A stretch of DNA of 64,000 nt from Echinarachnius parma (lineage: Eukaryota > Echinodermata > Echinoidea > Clypeasteroida > Echinarachniidae): assembly GCA_037951105.1 (NCBI GenBank), contig JBAMJV010003825.1, forward strand, positions 1 through 64,000, in the 5' to 3' direction. The notes beneath the pieces were generated by a model. That model had not been told where the DNA came from. It ran no database searches and saw only the letters and a program-made list of their open reading frames with translations. Below, piece after piece: positions 27,010 to 39,249 of the stretch; the first letter of the stretch is position 1, and each line of letters opens with the position of its first letter. The position numbers were made by a program, and so were the translations under genes.

Positions 27010-27190
27010 GTATTGATTACATCATGCAGAAAGAGATACAATCGATTGTAAGTTATAATTTATTGATTGTAAGTCAGAAAATGTGCGCGTTTCAATGAAT
27101 CAGATTTGCGCTTTTAGAACACAATCATGATCTGACTTACAATAAATTGTAACTTACAATCGATTGTATTAACTCTTTCTGCAACGGGGC
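27010..27190. mobile_element. GCAGAAAGAG..ATCGATTGTAAGT hairpin MITE, diverged copy
   Basis: GCAGAAAGAGATACAATCGA on the left and its complement on the right (ending CTGCAACGGGGCC). It is related to 41495-41650; the left terminus has decayed. Confidence 0.75.
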
Positions 27191-27741
27191 CTATATGTTA
27201 CATTATTATGTATTGTACATGAAAATGGAAAAAATTATTTTAACTTACATCGACATCGAATAATGCCTGTATTTATGTAGCTACAGAAAATGGTTGCAGT
27301 CTAAAGTAAAAATCCAAATTGTGTTTGATGAAATAACAGACATCGTGATGAACCAAGAAATACAATGGTAACTTTAATAATTTAAAGAAGGTAAAAAAAA
27401 AGGCTGCCATGAAATAAAACAATAAATAAATAAGGGGGAGGGGTGGTGGCTGGTCCTTAACCCCCCCCCCCCCCCCCCCCCATTGACCGATTTCTTATTA
27501 GAGGCTTGGACTCTACCATAAGTATATTGTCAGTACCCCCAAGTTGCGTGCGTTCGATTGTTGATATTGGTTTCAATTTTTGAAAAAGTCAAATATTGAC
27601 AAATCCTTCTCGTCCTTATAGAATTCCGATATACCGCATACAAGTGCATGGGTAAACGCGGTTGGTTAATTATTTGCAGAAAATAGTTACTTTTTTTCAA
27701 GTTCTTCGGCAAACTCCAAGAAAGTTTGTTCGATGCACAAT

Positions 27742-28216
27742 GACCCTAATCGATCAACATGGCGCTATGATCTAGATCATATATACAGTAGTCAGTATTA
27801 ATATGTTTAATTTTTTGCGACATTGATCATTAGATAATCTAAAGAAAATAATAAAACATGAATGTGTTATTTGATAATTATCATGGATGACACCAAGATG
27901 ACACTAATCGATCAACATGGCGCTATGATCTAGATCATATATACAGTAGTCAATATTAATATGTTTAATTTTTTGCGACATTGATCATTAGATAATCTAA
28001 AGAAAATAATAAAACATGAATGTGTTATTTGATAATTATCATGGATGACACCAAGATGACACTAATCGATCAACATGGCGCTATGATCTAGATCATATAT
28101 ACAGTAGTCAATATTAATATGTTTAATTTTTGGCGACATTGATCATTAGATAATCTAAAGAAAATAATAAAACATGAATGTGTGTTATTTGATAATTATC
28201 ATGGATGACACCAAGA
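27742..28216. repeat. Tandem array, 158-bp unit, three near-identical copies
   Basis: The word CGATCAACATGGCGCTATGA starts at 27751, 27909 and 28067, exactly 158 bp apart. Copies differ at only a few bases; the third has a 2-bp insertion (GTGTGTTATT). The high identity points to recent expansion or gene conversion. Confidence 0.95.
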
Positions 28217-28769
28217 TAGGTATAGACACGGGCGGAGAAGTAGAGTTATTGTTTTGCATTTTGCTTCAAATTATCTGAGATAATGTCATGGTGAAAACAA
28301 GATTACAAGATACTTGAGATTATGAAGTGGATTGAATAATGAGTAATTAATATCGAGGGTAAAAACAATGTAACAAGAACAAATAAGAACATTGGACGAT
28401 TTAAAATACACAAACTTTAATTTAATTTAAATGAACTTAGAATTTGAAAGAAGCATAATAACGAAATGATAGAAGGACTCAGCTAAATAAAACAAAAAAG
28501 AGAGAATCAAGACATACAATACATGTGAAATAACAAAATAATATACAATCATAGTAAAAACCCTGATTATAGTCGAATAATATAAGACAATTGAATATAC
28601 ATGATTACCCCGCTCCTCCCCTCCTCCTCCCCCCTCCCTCCCCCTTCTCCTCTCCTCCTCCTCCTCCTCCCCACCCATCCCCCTATATTCTGGCCAACAA
28701 GTACTTAATTACTCTGCTACATGCATTAGGCATGGAATTAGATGTTTCTCATGTACATATGTTGCTATA

Positions 28770-29290
28770 CAGGGTGGCCCAAAAAAAACCGGAACGGGGC
28801 ACTTCCCGAAATATAGTACCAACATGTTTATGTCCATCAGATAGAGTGTCTTTTCCAATTAAAAACGATACCAAGAACAGTAATTTTGGTCGTGTAGTTT
28901 TTGTTTTAAGACGCTGTGAGTGAGACCATGTCAGGTGCCTATTTTTTTTTTTACCGAGTCAGTGGCACACTTCCTGCCCCTAATACCATCGAACGGCCAT
29001 GCCTATTCTCTCGGCACACGACTGAGTGCACACTAATAGCGCGCGCTGCTCAACGATATGAAAGGCGGTACGTGCAATTCATCAAGCACTGGCTCAGTAA
29101 AAATTGACAAAATGAGAACCTGACATGGTGTCACTCACAGCGCCCTAAAACAAAAACTACACGACCAAATGGACTGTTCTCGGTATCGCTGTTCATTTGA
29201 AAAGTCATGCTATCCGATGGACATAATACATCTGTTACTATATTTTGGGAAGTGCCCCGTTCCGTTTTTTTTTGGGGGGGGGCCACCCTG
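28770..29290. mobile_element. TA-flanked element with very long inverted repeats (Tc1/mariner-like ends)
   Basis: 521 bp, starting CAGGGTGGCCCAAAAAAAAC and ending with its complement, flanked by TA (28768-28769, 29291-29292). The arms are about 190 bp, including GACCATGTCAGG and CGTGTAGTTTTTGTTTTA. The surrounding host sequence is duplicated downstream, where TTGCTAGCGTGTATGACATT marks an unoccupied counterpart. Confidence 0.8.
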
Positions 29291-29557
29291 TATAGGGTGT
29301 ATGTCATTCATGTTTAGATTTTCATCCCCGAACTATCCCCTCCCCCCATTTCTCCTCCCCTCCTCATATCTCATTCTCCTATTCTGGTCAGTTACTATGG
29401 TTACTGGGTTATTCTGCTACCATTAGACGTATCTCATGTTCGGATGTTGCTAGCGTGTATGACATTCGTGTTTAGATTTCGATCCGTCTTACGACGAATG
29501 CTCATGACAAGAGAGGTGGAAGCGGTAACATGTCGATTAATTATTCTCTCACCTCGA

Positions 29558-29799
29558 AAAATGCAAAGTGATATTTGCTATCTCATAGCACTGACTTTGT
29601 ACACAGTTACGACTATCCAGTGGATAATTTCACATCTGAACACTTCAGTCGTAAATATCCTTTTAACGAAAGGAAAATTTGAAGAAAGAAAAAAAACCTG
29701 TCCAATGCTTCTATTGTTAATACGAATACATCAAGGTATGAGGGAACCGTTAGAATTCCAACTGTATTTGGGGGATTTAGACAATGTTACTAGATCCCT
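29558..29799. mobile_element. Family A MITE, 5'-truncated copy
   Basis: It matches the 37312-37698 copy from AAAATGCAAAGTGATATT to the right end GTTACTAGATCCCT, followed by TTAA (29800-29803). Confidence 0.7.
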
Positions 29800-30944
29800 T
29801 TAAAAACTCTGATTATGGGATAGATAAATCCTCTCTCTTGCATTCTTACCAAGAGGTGACAGGGGTGTTTTATAAGTCAGAATTCATGTTCCTGAATCGG
29901 GATGTAACTTCGAGGCTTTTGATAAGAGCTTATACCCCGCGCTGAAATCCAGTGCTTAGATGTATCGAATTAATTAATGTAGATTTAATTAAACATCGTA
30001 AATGCATAATAATCATTGTTAAACCTTAGAATTACTTTCAATCATTAATTGTATGTATTACAATTTTCATACTGCCTCCAACAAACGTACAAATATAACA
30101 AATCTTGAATATTATTTTTAGAAAACATCTTAGAAAGCTAAACATCGAAATAGGCCTATAAAATCAGACAATTTGACGTGCCTCGTTGATCAATTTTCTT
30201 CAGGAATCGGTGGCATTATTTACACTACCGGACAATGCACAGCTTCCCGGTTGACATTTAGAGGCTTGGAAAATTAATCCTTATGGCGCATCAAAGCGAT
30301 GGGACAATAACATAACACGCGACATGCATTTCGGAGTGGACTTTTGAAAGGGTTGACACCATCGATGTTAATCATTGGAAGAAGTTTTTTTTTTTAAATC
30401 TTCCTTGGCGCTTTTATATTATTAGTATATCTCTTTCACTGCTTTTTAGAGCGATTTAAGTCACCGCGCAACTGCAACATTCTTTTGCATTCTGAATGAA
30501 TTGAAGGGTATGACATATTTTCCCACACCCACGATGAAAAGAAGTTCATATCGACACCCAAACATGGCTCGACATCAATGGCGTTGTTCCTTTTTTTAAC
30601 CTGAGTATAGTGACCATCCAAGGGAAACAAGAAAAGTGACCTCTATAGACAGAATCAATAACATTATTTTGCTCTGCAGGGGAGTACTTTTAATTACCAT
30701 CACAGGCAGATATAGACGACAGGTTTGAATGCATGTCATCCATACGTTTACAAATATGGCAATTAATTGGTTCAACTTCGACGGGGCGATGGTGCTTCGA
30801 ATGATTGAGATCGGTGGTCGCCATTAACCGGGACATAACTCTGTCAGTCAAAGCGGAGACGACATCGTATGGGACGCTTCTTATCTCTCGGGCAAATGTA
30901 CGAGGAGAATGCGCGTGAACCTTGTAGCAGAGATAAGAAGGCGG

Positions 30945-31450
30945 GTGAAGATGAGCGCTGAAATGAAATGGCACAATGAAAATACAAATTGTTACCCCAG
31001 CCTCCTTCATCGATCAGTCAAACTAGTATGGGACCTGATGATGTTTCACCCCCCCCCCCCCCCCCCCCCCCTCTCCTCACGCCCCCATTCAAATTCCAAT
31101 CTTCAAGAAACAAAGAACCTGAACCTGGAAGATGAGCGCAGAAATGTCACAATGAAAATTAAATGGGACATTCGAAATTGCTTCCCCACCCACAATCAGT
31201 CAGAACTATGTTCCTCACCACGCTCCCCCCCCCCCCCCCCCCACCCCCAAAAAATCAAAACAAAAATACGTGATTTCAATCTTGGAGGGGAGATAATAGC
31301 GAATGAAGATGAACGCTGAAATGACACAATGAAAGAGAAATAGACATTACGACCCCCCATCTTCAAGCAGTCAAGTAGACGTGAGGCAAGATTCATGCTA
31401 TAAACCACCCACCCACCCCCCCCCCCCCCCCCCCCCCCTCCCCCCTCACC
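30945..31450. repeat. Tandem array, ~180-190-bp unit with poly-C tracts, about three copies
   Basis: GATGAGCGCTGAAATG..CACAATGAAAA occurs at about 30949, 31130 and 31307, each followed by TTCA(T/A)..CAGTCA and a long poly-C tract (31050, 31226, 31418). Confidence 0.8.
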
Positions 31451-31470
31451 ACCACACTCCTCATCTTAAA

Positions 31471-31732
31471 CATAGGCGTATATTAGGCGTGGGTAAAAAA
31501 AACACCTCAAATTCGGGCAAAACATGTCATATTCGGGCAAACTAATGTCATTCTAGAGCAGGGCAGCGTCATTTTCGGGCAAAACCGTCACATTTTCGGG
31601 CAAAATTGGACATAACCATAAAAAAAAACATTTTTGCTTGCCAGGTGAAAAATGTAAAGGATAATTATTCAGGCAAAAGACCTCAGCCCAGCCCACCCCA
31701 CCCCCTAAGAAAAATGTGCTCCTACACCCATG
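31471..31732. mobile_element. hAT-like MITE, CAT(A/G)GGCGTA family, with ATTCGGGCAAAA repeats
   Basis: The ends CATAGGCGTA and, inverted, CATGGGTGTAGG are flanked by a perfect 8-bp duplication ATCTTAAA (31463-31470, 31733-31740). The interior repeats (C)ATTCGGGCAAAA several times. It is related to 39987-40308. Confidence 0.85.
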
Positions 31733-31739
31733 ATCTTAA

Positions 31740-31872
31740 AGGTAGTTCGGATTCGTTATCAGATGCGCGTCGCCATCTTGCGAACGCCCTGCGTACTGAG
31801 CGCATAATGCACACAGTGGCTCAGTGAAACTTTGCTCAGCGTCATACAGTGCGCATAAACTAGTCTAGTTCA
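31740..31872. mobile_element. Family F MITE, truncated, with a hAT-like insertion at its edge
   Basis: It begins AGGTAGTTCGGATTCGTTA after TTAA (31736-31739) and matches family F up to about CTAGTTCAAAA. The hAT-like element at 31471-31732 inserted across its left TTAA. Confidence 0.7.
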
Positions 31873-32829
31873 AAAGTTCACTGCACCTGGGTATCATCGT
31901 TTGTTGAGGATGGATGAAATGACACAGGAATGACAAATTAGGACCTACTTTCTAGTACCCATGGGTCCTGGTCTAGTGATCACAATGGGGGGGGGGGGGG
32001 GGGGGAGGGGGGTCATGAGCTTACTCTTCGTCGACATTTATTTAATCTACAATCATATCGCTATACTTGTTGAAGATATGTTTCTTAATTTTCTACCACC
32101 TGGACACCTTCGTGTGTTATGATCATGGACGAAGTGACACAAGATTGACAAAATAATTAGGACCCATTTTTCATGCCCTTTCTATGAAGTACCCGTGGGT
32201 GTTGGTCTACTGATGACGCACCATGAACAATATCCAAGTCTGGTTTCATCTACAGCTAAAACGGCAATAAAAGTCGCAGTATGTGTTTTTATTCGATAAT
32301 ATAATGTCTTATACATTGGTTATCTGGATTTCATCGTTTTGCTGGGGGTATAGATGAAGTGACACTTGCAGGAGCAGTGACAAATGAGGGCGTCCTTTAT
32401 TGCACCCTTGGCATGCTTGGGTTCAGGTATTCCAGGACATGGCTGATATTAGGGGGGTATGTTGTAACCTTTGACCGATAGGTTTCAACTTTGTTTTGTG
32501 TCTTTTTTCTTCTTGTTTTACACAGTATTAATGTTTTGAATTTTGGACCCCTGCATGGTTTCAACTGATCGTTTATGTTTAAAACTGAGAACCGAGTGAC
32601 AATGGGCTGCTTCTAAATTTATATCATGGTCATGATGGTAGCGGAATAACACGAACCAGACACGAAACCTCGATCATATTGATCATGTTGATGAACACTA
32701 GAGATCGATCCAGTGGCGTTACTAAAGGTCTCCCGTGCTCCCCCCCCCCCCTCCCCCGCCCCCGTGCCTCCAATTAATTTCACCCCCGAAAAAAAAAAAA
32801 ACAGTAACAAACATAGGGGTAAACATTCA

Positions 32830-32965
32830 ATAGTAATAGCTTCGATTTATAAAGCGTCTATATTATGATATCATAAGCGCTTTACACTATTAATACCCCG
32901 GTCATAGGATAAAAAGCAAATCAGCACACATTGTGTGCACCATCTCCACTCCCTGGGGAGCATTC
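32830..32965 (-). repeat. Inverted copy of the GCTCCCCAGGGAGTG dispersed repeat
   Basis: It is the reverse complement of 59407-59570 over about 130 bp, including ATCCTATGACCGGGGT and GTGTAAAGCGCTTA. Confidence 0.65.
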
Positions 32966-33343
32966 CTGCCAAGCGGTGTGACGATATAATCCGAAAGTGT
33001 GACGATCTAACACGAAAGTGTGTCGATATTACTCGAACGTGTGACGTTATTAGAATATTACCGGAACGTTTTGTGAGCTTGATAATTTTGCACGAATTTC
33101 AAGATGACTATTTACAGAGGGAAAGTCAATATTGCGGAATCTTCTTGCCCCCTACTTGTCCCCGTAACCATGGTAACCCCGTCTGTTTTTAAGCCTGGTT
33201 GCCCCATTATGAGGGCAATGCACCTGTAATTATTACCGTTCACCAAGAAAATGAAACCTATACATGATGGTGATGATAAACATTATTCATACGGAATGGT
33301 GATAAGTCAGTACACTACACCTGTAATCAGTATTTTGAAGAGT

Positions 33344-33563
33344 TTAGTTCCAAAAGGCGCTAAATCCATTTTTCATCTGTGGAGAAAAGCGGATTTCTTT
33401 GTCTGACTTACACGTACACATGACTATAGGGATATGAAATGGAACGCTCCATATTATGTTTGTATTGCGCAATTTGTCCGAAAATGTTGTCGTCTAGCTA
33501 CTAGCTACCGATATCGTTAACCAATTTGTAATGGAAAGAAGAATTAGCGCCTTTTGGAACTAA
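33344..33563. mobile_element. MITE with TTAGTTCCAAAAGGCGCTAA ends
   Basis: 220 bp. The left end TTAGTTCCAAAAGGCGCTAA pairs with TTAGCGCCTTTTGGAACTAA at the right. Flanking duplication is not obvious. Confidence 0.75.
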
Positions 33564-34039
33564 GGACTTCGCGATCATTCGTTTGGCGTGGCCGAGGAAG
33601 TGCAACATGAAACAGACGCTTCTTCTCTGGCGGGCGAGAGGGGGAGAGGGCAAGACCTCTAGCCCGCTAGCTGGCCGGGCCTCCGGTGCGCAGCTCCCGT
33701 TGGCAGGGATGATGGATCACCCGAACGCATCCGAGCGATAAGAACTGAAGAAAACATGACATGGATGACTTTAGCGAGGGGTAGCGGGGTTTGGGTTAAT
33801 GGTTACAGAAAGAAGCGAGGGGAGAAGATGGAGAGGAGGCGAATGGTAAGAAAGGATCGGGAGAAAGGGATGGATGGGTGTTGATTTCTTCATAATTACA
33901 TTCATCAATTTCAAAATCACTTCGCGACAAACATAATTGTACACATTATGCTTCTGACAAACAAATTTGGAAAGATAATTATGGAGGAGAGTATGAACTG
34001 AGGATGTGGAAGATGAGAAGGGATGAATAGGATGAGCAA

Positions 34040-34318
34040 GAGTAATAAGATAAGGAGGAGGGGGAGGCGAGAAGGAGGAGAAGGAGAAGGAGGAGGATCA
34101 GGAGGATGAGGAGGAGGGAGGAGGAGAAGGAGGAGAAGGAGGAGGAGAAGGAAGATGAGGAGGAGGAGAAGGAGGAGGAGGCGAAGGAGTAGGAGGAGGG
34201 AGGCGAGAGAGAGGGGGAAGAGGAGGAGGAGGAGAAGGAGAAGGAGGAGAAGTAGGATGAGGAGGATAAGGAGGAGAAGTAGGAGGAGGAGGAGGAGAAG
34301 GAGGAGGAAGAAGATGGG
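34040..34318. repeat. Polypurine GGA/GAA tract
   Basis: About 280 bp almost entirely purine on the plus strand, with imperfect GGAGGAGAA units. It could form triplex (H-DNA). Confidence 0.95.
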
Positions 34319-34829
34319 TGAGACAGAACAAAATGGGATCAACTTCCAATCACATCTCGCCTTCTATATTCTATTAGTAAATGTTGCCTTGTAAGTTGTT
34401 CGTAATACATTTCTGACATATCATCCATTACGCAGTGTAGCGGAGAAAGACGTTGGTAGTTACTAAAAGAAAGCAGATATCCATTTCTAGATCACATTTC
34501 GTTCCTGTATTTTATCATGAATGTTCATCTTTCATTAGAGTTTTGACATGTCATCAATTATACTCCGTGGATTTTTCGAGGTGAGAAAAGGAAGTAAACA
34601 GAGTGCGGGGTGCCCCACGTGGGTGGGTGCAGTCACATCAGAGATGAATATGACTTTTGTCACTGGTGATGATAATAAGGGCAGCGAGGGGCAGCATTGC
34701 CCCCCCCCCCCCCCCACACACACACACACACTCTCTCAATATTGCCCCTTCTACATGTCCACTAAGGGCAAACGAAATAAATGACCAATATATCTAGATA
34801 AATACACGAATCATAGAATTGCACCCCTA

Positions 34830-36000
34830 TGGTAAATCATCTTGTATGGATGGACCCTTACCGTTTATTGCCCCACCCCTAACCAATGCTAACTCATACC
34901 ATGCGTGATGCAGTGGGCATGGACCCCTACCATTAAAATGTTACCCCATCACAAGTTCCCTAACCCCTTCTTACACACTCTCATGTCTAAGTGAACTCCC
35001 CCCCCCCCCCCCCCCCCCGTGTAATGCAGTGATGATGTCTAGTTTGAATATTAACCCCCCCCCCCCCCCCCACCCCCTTATCTACCCCTCCTCTGTCTGA
35101 GTGGACCTATAACACCCCTGTCATGCTTTTTAGCTGTTGATATTTTAGTGTTGATATTGGTGTGTTTATTATCCAACCAAGCCCCCTTCTACACCCCTGC
35201 CCTGTTTGGGTGGACCCCTAACGCCCCTGCGTGTTGCGGTGTTGATATTTGTTGTGCTTATTACCCCATCCCCACCCCTTTTTCACCCTCACTCTGCCTA
35301 GGTGGACCCCTAACGCCCATGTTTCTGTCTTGTGCATGCTGGTAGAACACACTCATCCACAGTGTGAACACACTGGGATTCACAGTGTGGACCACACTGC
35401 GATTCACAGTGTGGACCTCAATGTTAATTTGAGCATTTTCACAATGTGAAAGCAAATTCACACTGTGAACAAACAGTGACCACACTGTGAACAAAAGTGC
35501 GCTCACACTGTGTATCTCATAAATTTCACCACTGTGTTCACACTGTGGATGAGTGTATTCTTTCCAGTAGGGGTGGACCCCTAACACCCCGTCTGATGCA
35601 TTGTTGACGTCTGCCTTGTTTATTACCTATCCCCCTTCTTGCTTCCCCTGTCTAAGCGAACCCGTAACCAAACGCCCCTGTTTCTGTCTAGGTGGACCCC
35701 TTACGCCCCGCTTGATGCGTTGTTGACGTCTAGTTTGTTTATTACCACCCCCCCCCCCCTTCTTCATACCTCCCCCTGTCTAAGTGGACCCTAAAGCCCC
35801 TGTTCCTGTCTAGGTGGACCCATAACGCCCCCGTTTGATGCGTTGTTGACATCTAGTTTGTCTATCACCCCCGTCACTCCCTTCTTCACCCCCCCCCCCC
35901 CTAAGTGTAACCCTAACCTAACGCCCCCATTTATGTCTGGTGGACCCCTAACGCCCCCGTCTGATGCGTTGTTGACGTCTGGTTTCTTTATTACCACACA
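34830..36000. repeat. Minisatellite, ~121-bp unit, GGTGGACCCCTAACGCCCC
   Basis: Clear units begin at 35571, 35692, 35813 and 35939, with degenerate ones from 34830. They share GATGCGTTGTTGACGTCTAG and TTTATTACC plus a poly-C tract of variable length. A hairpin element (35345-35565) is inserted. Confidence 0.85.
35345..35565. mobile_element. Hairpin element rich in CACAGTGTG palindromes
   Basis: The ends AACACACTCATCCACAGTGT and, inverted, AATACACTCATCCACAGTGT enclose about ten CACACTGTGAA/TTCACAGTGTG words. It is inserted in the 34830-36000 minisatellite. Confidence 0.75.
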
Positions 36001-36029
36001 CCTGTTTCGTGTTGCCCACCACGTCACAG

Positions 36030-36985
36030 GGAAACATTGTCATCTTGATTAATGTTCGAATGTTCTTTCCTTTCGATTCGGGTTTTATTTGTCATGTGAT
36101 AATACTTGATTGATTGATTGATTGATTTGTTTGTCAATCAATGATTAAAACCACATATTTCGTAAAACGCCTGATCAATTTAGAACATATTACGAGGATA
36201 AATGTTCGAATGCTGTTATCTTTAAATTTTGCTTGCGACAATTATTTGTTTACTTGTTTGAGAAAAAACCACGAGTTTCGTAAAAGCGTTTTAATCTATT
36301 ATGGCAAAAGACGTCATTGTAATGGTTTGTATCTTGATTGAATGTTCGAATGTTCTCCTTTAAGTCTTTTTTCCCTCTTCAAAACAGCAAATGTCGTCAT
36401 CGTTTAATCTGTTATAGCATAGTGTGACGTCATTGTAAATTGATGAATTAAAAATGATTACTGTTCGAATATTCTCTTTTGAATTTAGGTTTTGTTTGTG
36501 TCATTTATTTTTGTATTTTTTTCTATTTCACAAACACGAATTTCGTCAAAATGTTTAATCTATTAGGGCAATATACGTAATTGTAAACTATGAAATGTTG
36601 TCATATTGATCAATGTTCGAATGTTTCCTTTACATCAGGTTTTACTTATTAAGCTGCGTTCCCATTAGAGCGAATTTCCGCGGCGAATTTTTTTTTGTGC
36701 AGCGAATTACTGAAAAAATCGCTTGCGAATATTCGCCATGTAATATGAATAATATAATGAATAATATATGAATAACGCTGATTTGGTCCGTGCGAATGTT
36801 CGCGGCGGAAATTCGCCGCGGAAATTCGCTCTAATGGAAACGCACCTTAACAGTGATATTTGTTGTTGTTTTTTTGTTAAAATCTACGAATTTTGTCAAA
36901 CGTTTAACTTATTAGATTATACGACGTCATTGTCAACTTGGAAATATTGTAATCTTGATTAATTTTCCAATGTTGTTACCTGTCA
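36030..36985. repeat. Tandem array, ~125-150-bp unit with AATGTTCGAATGTT
   Basis: The word recurs near 36050, 36200, 36340, 36463, 36612 and, mutated, 36960. Units also carry CGAATTTCGTAAAACG and TGACGTCATTGTAA. A MITE (36653-36846) interrupts the fifth unit. Confidence 0.8.
36653..36846. mobile_element. TTAA-flanked hairpin MITE (TTAGAGCGAATTTCCGCGG)
   Basis: 194 bp between TTAA at 36649-36652 and 36847-36850. The arms CATTAGAGCGAATTTCCGCG and its complement are about 40 bp long. It is inserted in a tandem array (36030-36985). Confidence 0.8.
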
Positions 36986-37311
36986 ATTCGTAGGCCCTTG
37001 TGTATATGTAATGTCACTAATATCATGATAATGTTAAATTGAGGTGGACTAAAAAATAAATCTCACATTATCAACATGACTGTATACCCAGGGAAGTGGA
37101 CTTCCAATTCCCTGGTATACCCTACGTATGGCGTTGTATTGGTTAAATCCCCGAAACTTGAATAACTTCAACACCTCAAATATCATGTTCATAACATGTA
37201 TCTCACGTGTAGCATTGTATTGGTTGCAAATCCACGAATGAATGGGAATAAGCAACACCAATACATAGTAGTGCGTTAAATTCATTATAAACCATTCACA
37301 CCTCATTTTAT

Positions 37312-37698
37312 AAAAGGGATCTATTAAACATCCGCATAACTTAATGCATGGTCGATGAAATGTGTAGTTCTGTGATCTGATATGTCCACTGAGATTGAGT
37401 GATGTGTGAACATTTCCCAGTAAATGGAGGATATATGGCTGAGAAATGAGCGAAAATGCAAAGTGATATTCGCGAGCACATTGCACTGATTGTGTACACA
37501 GTTAGGACTTTCCAGTGGATAATTTTAAAAATCCGAACACTTCAATCGTACATAATCTCTTTAACGAAAGGGAAATTCGAAAAACCGAACGAAACCTGTT
37601 CCATGCTTCTATTGGTAAATATAAACGCAACAAGCTATGAGAGAACCACTAGAATTCTAATAAAGTATTGTGGATTTGGACAATGTTACTAGATCCCT
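37312..37698. mobile_element. Family A MITE, near-complete copy
   Basis: The left end AAAGGGATCTATTAAAC follows a mutated TTAA (TATAAA). The right end GTTACTAGATCCCT is followed by TTAA (37699-37702). A 145-aa minus-strand open frame overlapping it is fortuitous. Confidence 0.75.
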
Positions 37699-39249
37699 TT
37701 AAAACAACATGCATCTCACGTATGGGGCTGTGTGGGTTAAACCTTCGCCCCATGGATGAGAACTGAACGTCAATATTGCATTGCCCTTGACTCGGCTTCC
37801 GCCAAACAAAGGTCGAATTTCGACAACGTTCGATGGGTTGGCCGAAAAGAGAAATAGCGTTCAAAAACAAGATTCGCTTTCAGTTTCACAATAATGATGC
37901 TATTGAAACTTTATTTTCAACAAAACATATTACAATTGTATACAGTATTAGGGACTCTTCTTTTATGTGGTTGTCTCCTTATTTTCATTCATCTCATCAA
38001 ACTTTTCCTCTTCTCATAAATATTATTCTCCCTTTTCTCCCTCCTTCTCATTTTCTTTATTCTTATACCATGAACACCTCCATGAGTCCATACTTCTCGC
38101 AAATGTAATGATCCTGAAAGTTTGTGACGCAGTCGCACCTCCACTCAAGCATTACCATATACAATGACCACTTATAGAGCAAAATAATTTAGAAACGATT
38201 ATTTTACGGCCCCGTAAACACCCCGTATCATACGCGGGCCTCGTAAAGCCACGGCATATAGCCACGCCAGACACTCGGCCCCTCCCGTATACAGTAACTA
38301 AAAGCCACGTCAGTCGACAGGGCTGATTTTACGTGGCGGAGTTTGAACATTTTTAAATGTTATATCTGCTCTCACGTAAGCATGGCAAGTGCCACGTAGA
38401 CCCACAACGCAGCTGGGATCGCACCATCTAGATACGCCTGCCGTACGTATGCTTAGTCCGGTAAAACCTCACGCTTCGAACACCTTAACAGTTATGTTAT
38501 TTTCCACGTGCATTCCAATAGCGAATTTATGTTATCTTACGTAGACCGTCAATCTAAACTCTCATATGAGATACGATATATTATTTCAATTTGTCGAGAT
38601 ATAAGAGTAAACATTTAAAAGTTTTGGTTTGAGAAGTTTCCCCAAAACTGTTTTTTCTTAGTTTTAACCATTATGGTGCTATATAATTATGTGTAATGTC
38701 TAATGACGGTAAATTTACATGGACTGCGTAATAATATCAAACACTTATATTAAAACAAATTTCAGTACAGACTTCAAAGCTTTATCAATGAAAAATATGA
38801 CATTCAGACAGACTTTATACTCACCAATTACAATTGCATCACAAATCCTCATTATTAGTAGTAGTAGCGTTGAGCTCCACATGTAATATTACAGACAAGG
38901 TCGAGAAATAAATCTAATTTATAATTAAACAGTAATGATTATTCACAGTTTACTCCCTAAACACTCATACCCTTTTGACACACAAACTATTTCAGGAGCA
39001 GTTTACTATATGCTTCTAAAACGATTAGCTATTGCAGCTTATTGACTGACCAACAATTGACCAAAAATCCGCGTAATTAATTTCCTTTTCAAAACAAATC
39101 AATCGTTTGATACATACCATGTATAATATAGGGTATATTATACGGAGTTCGTATTTTCTAATACCCCAATCATTGCCAATGGTATGAGTAATTAAAACTA
39201 AGGTAATTGTTTAGACCCCGGTGTGTTTAGTTTCCGTTAAGCGTGGGTC

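Noticed and set aside
33917..34342. Leu-rich, Pro-rich and Arg-rich open frames on both strands
   Set aside because: All arise from the GGA/GAA polypurine tract.
37049..37486. 145-residue open frame on the minus strand
   Set aside because: It overlaps a family A MITE and has no similarity that I can recognise.
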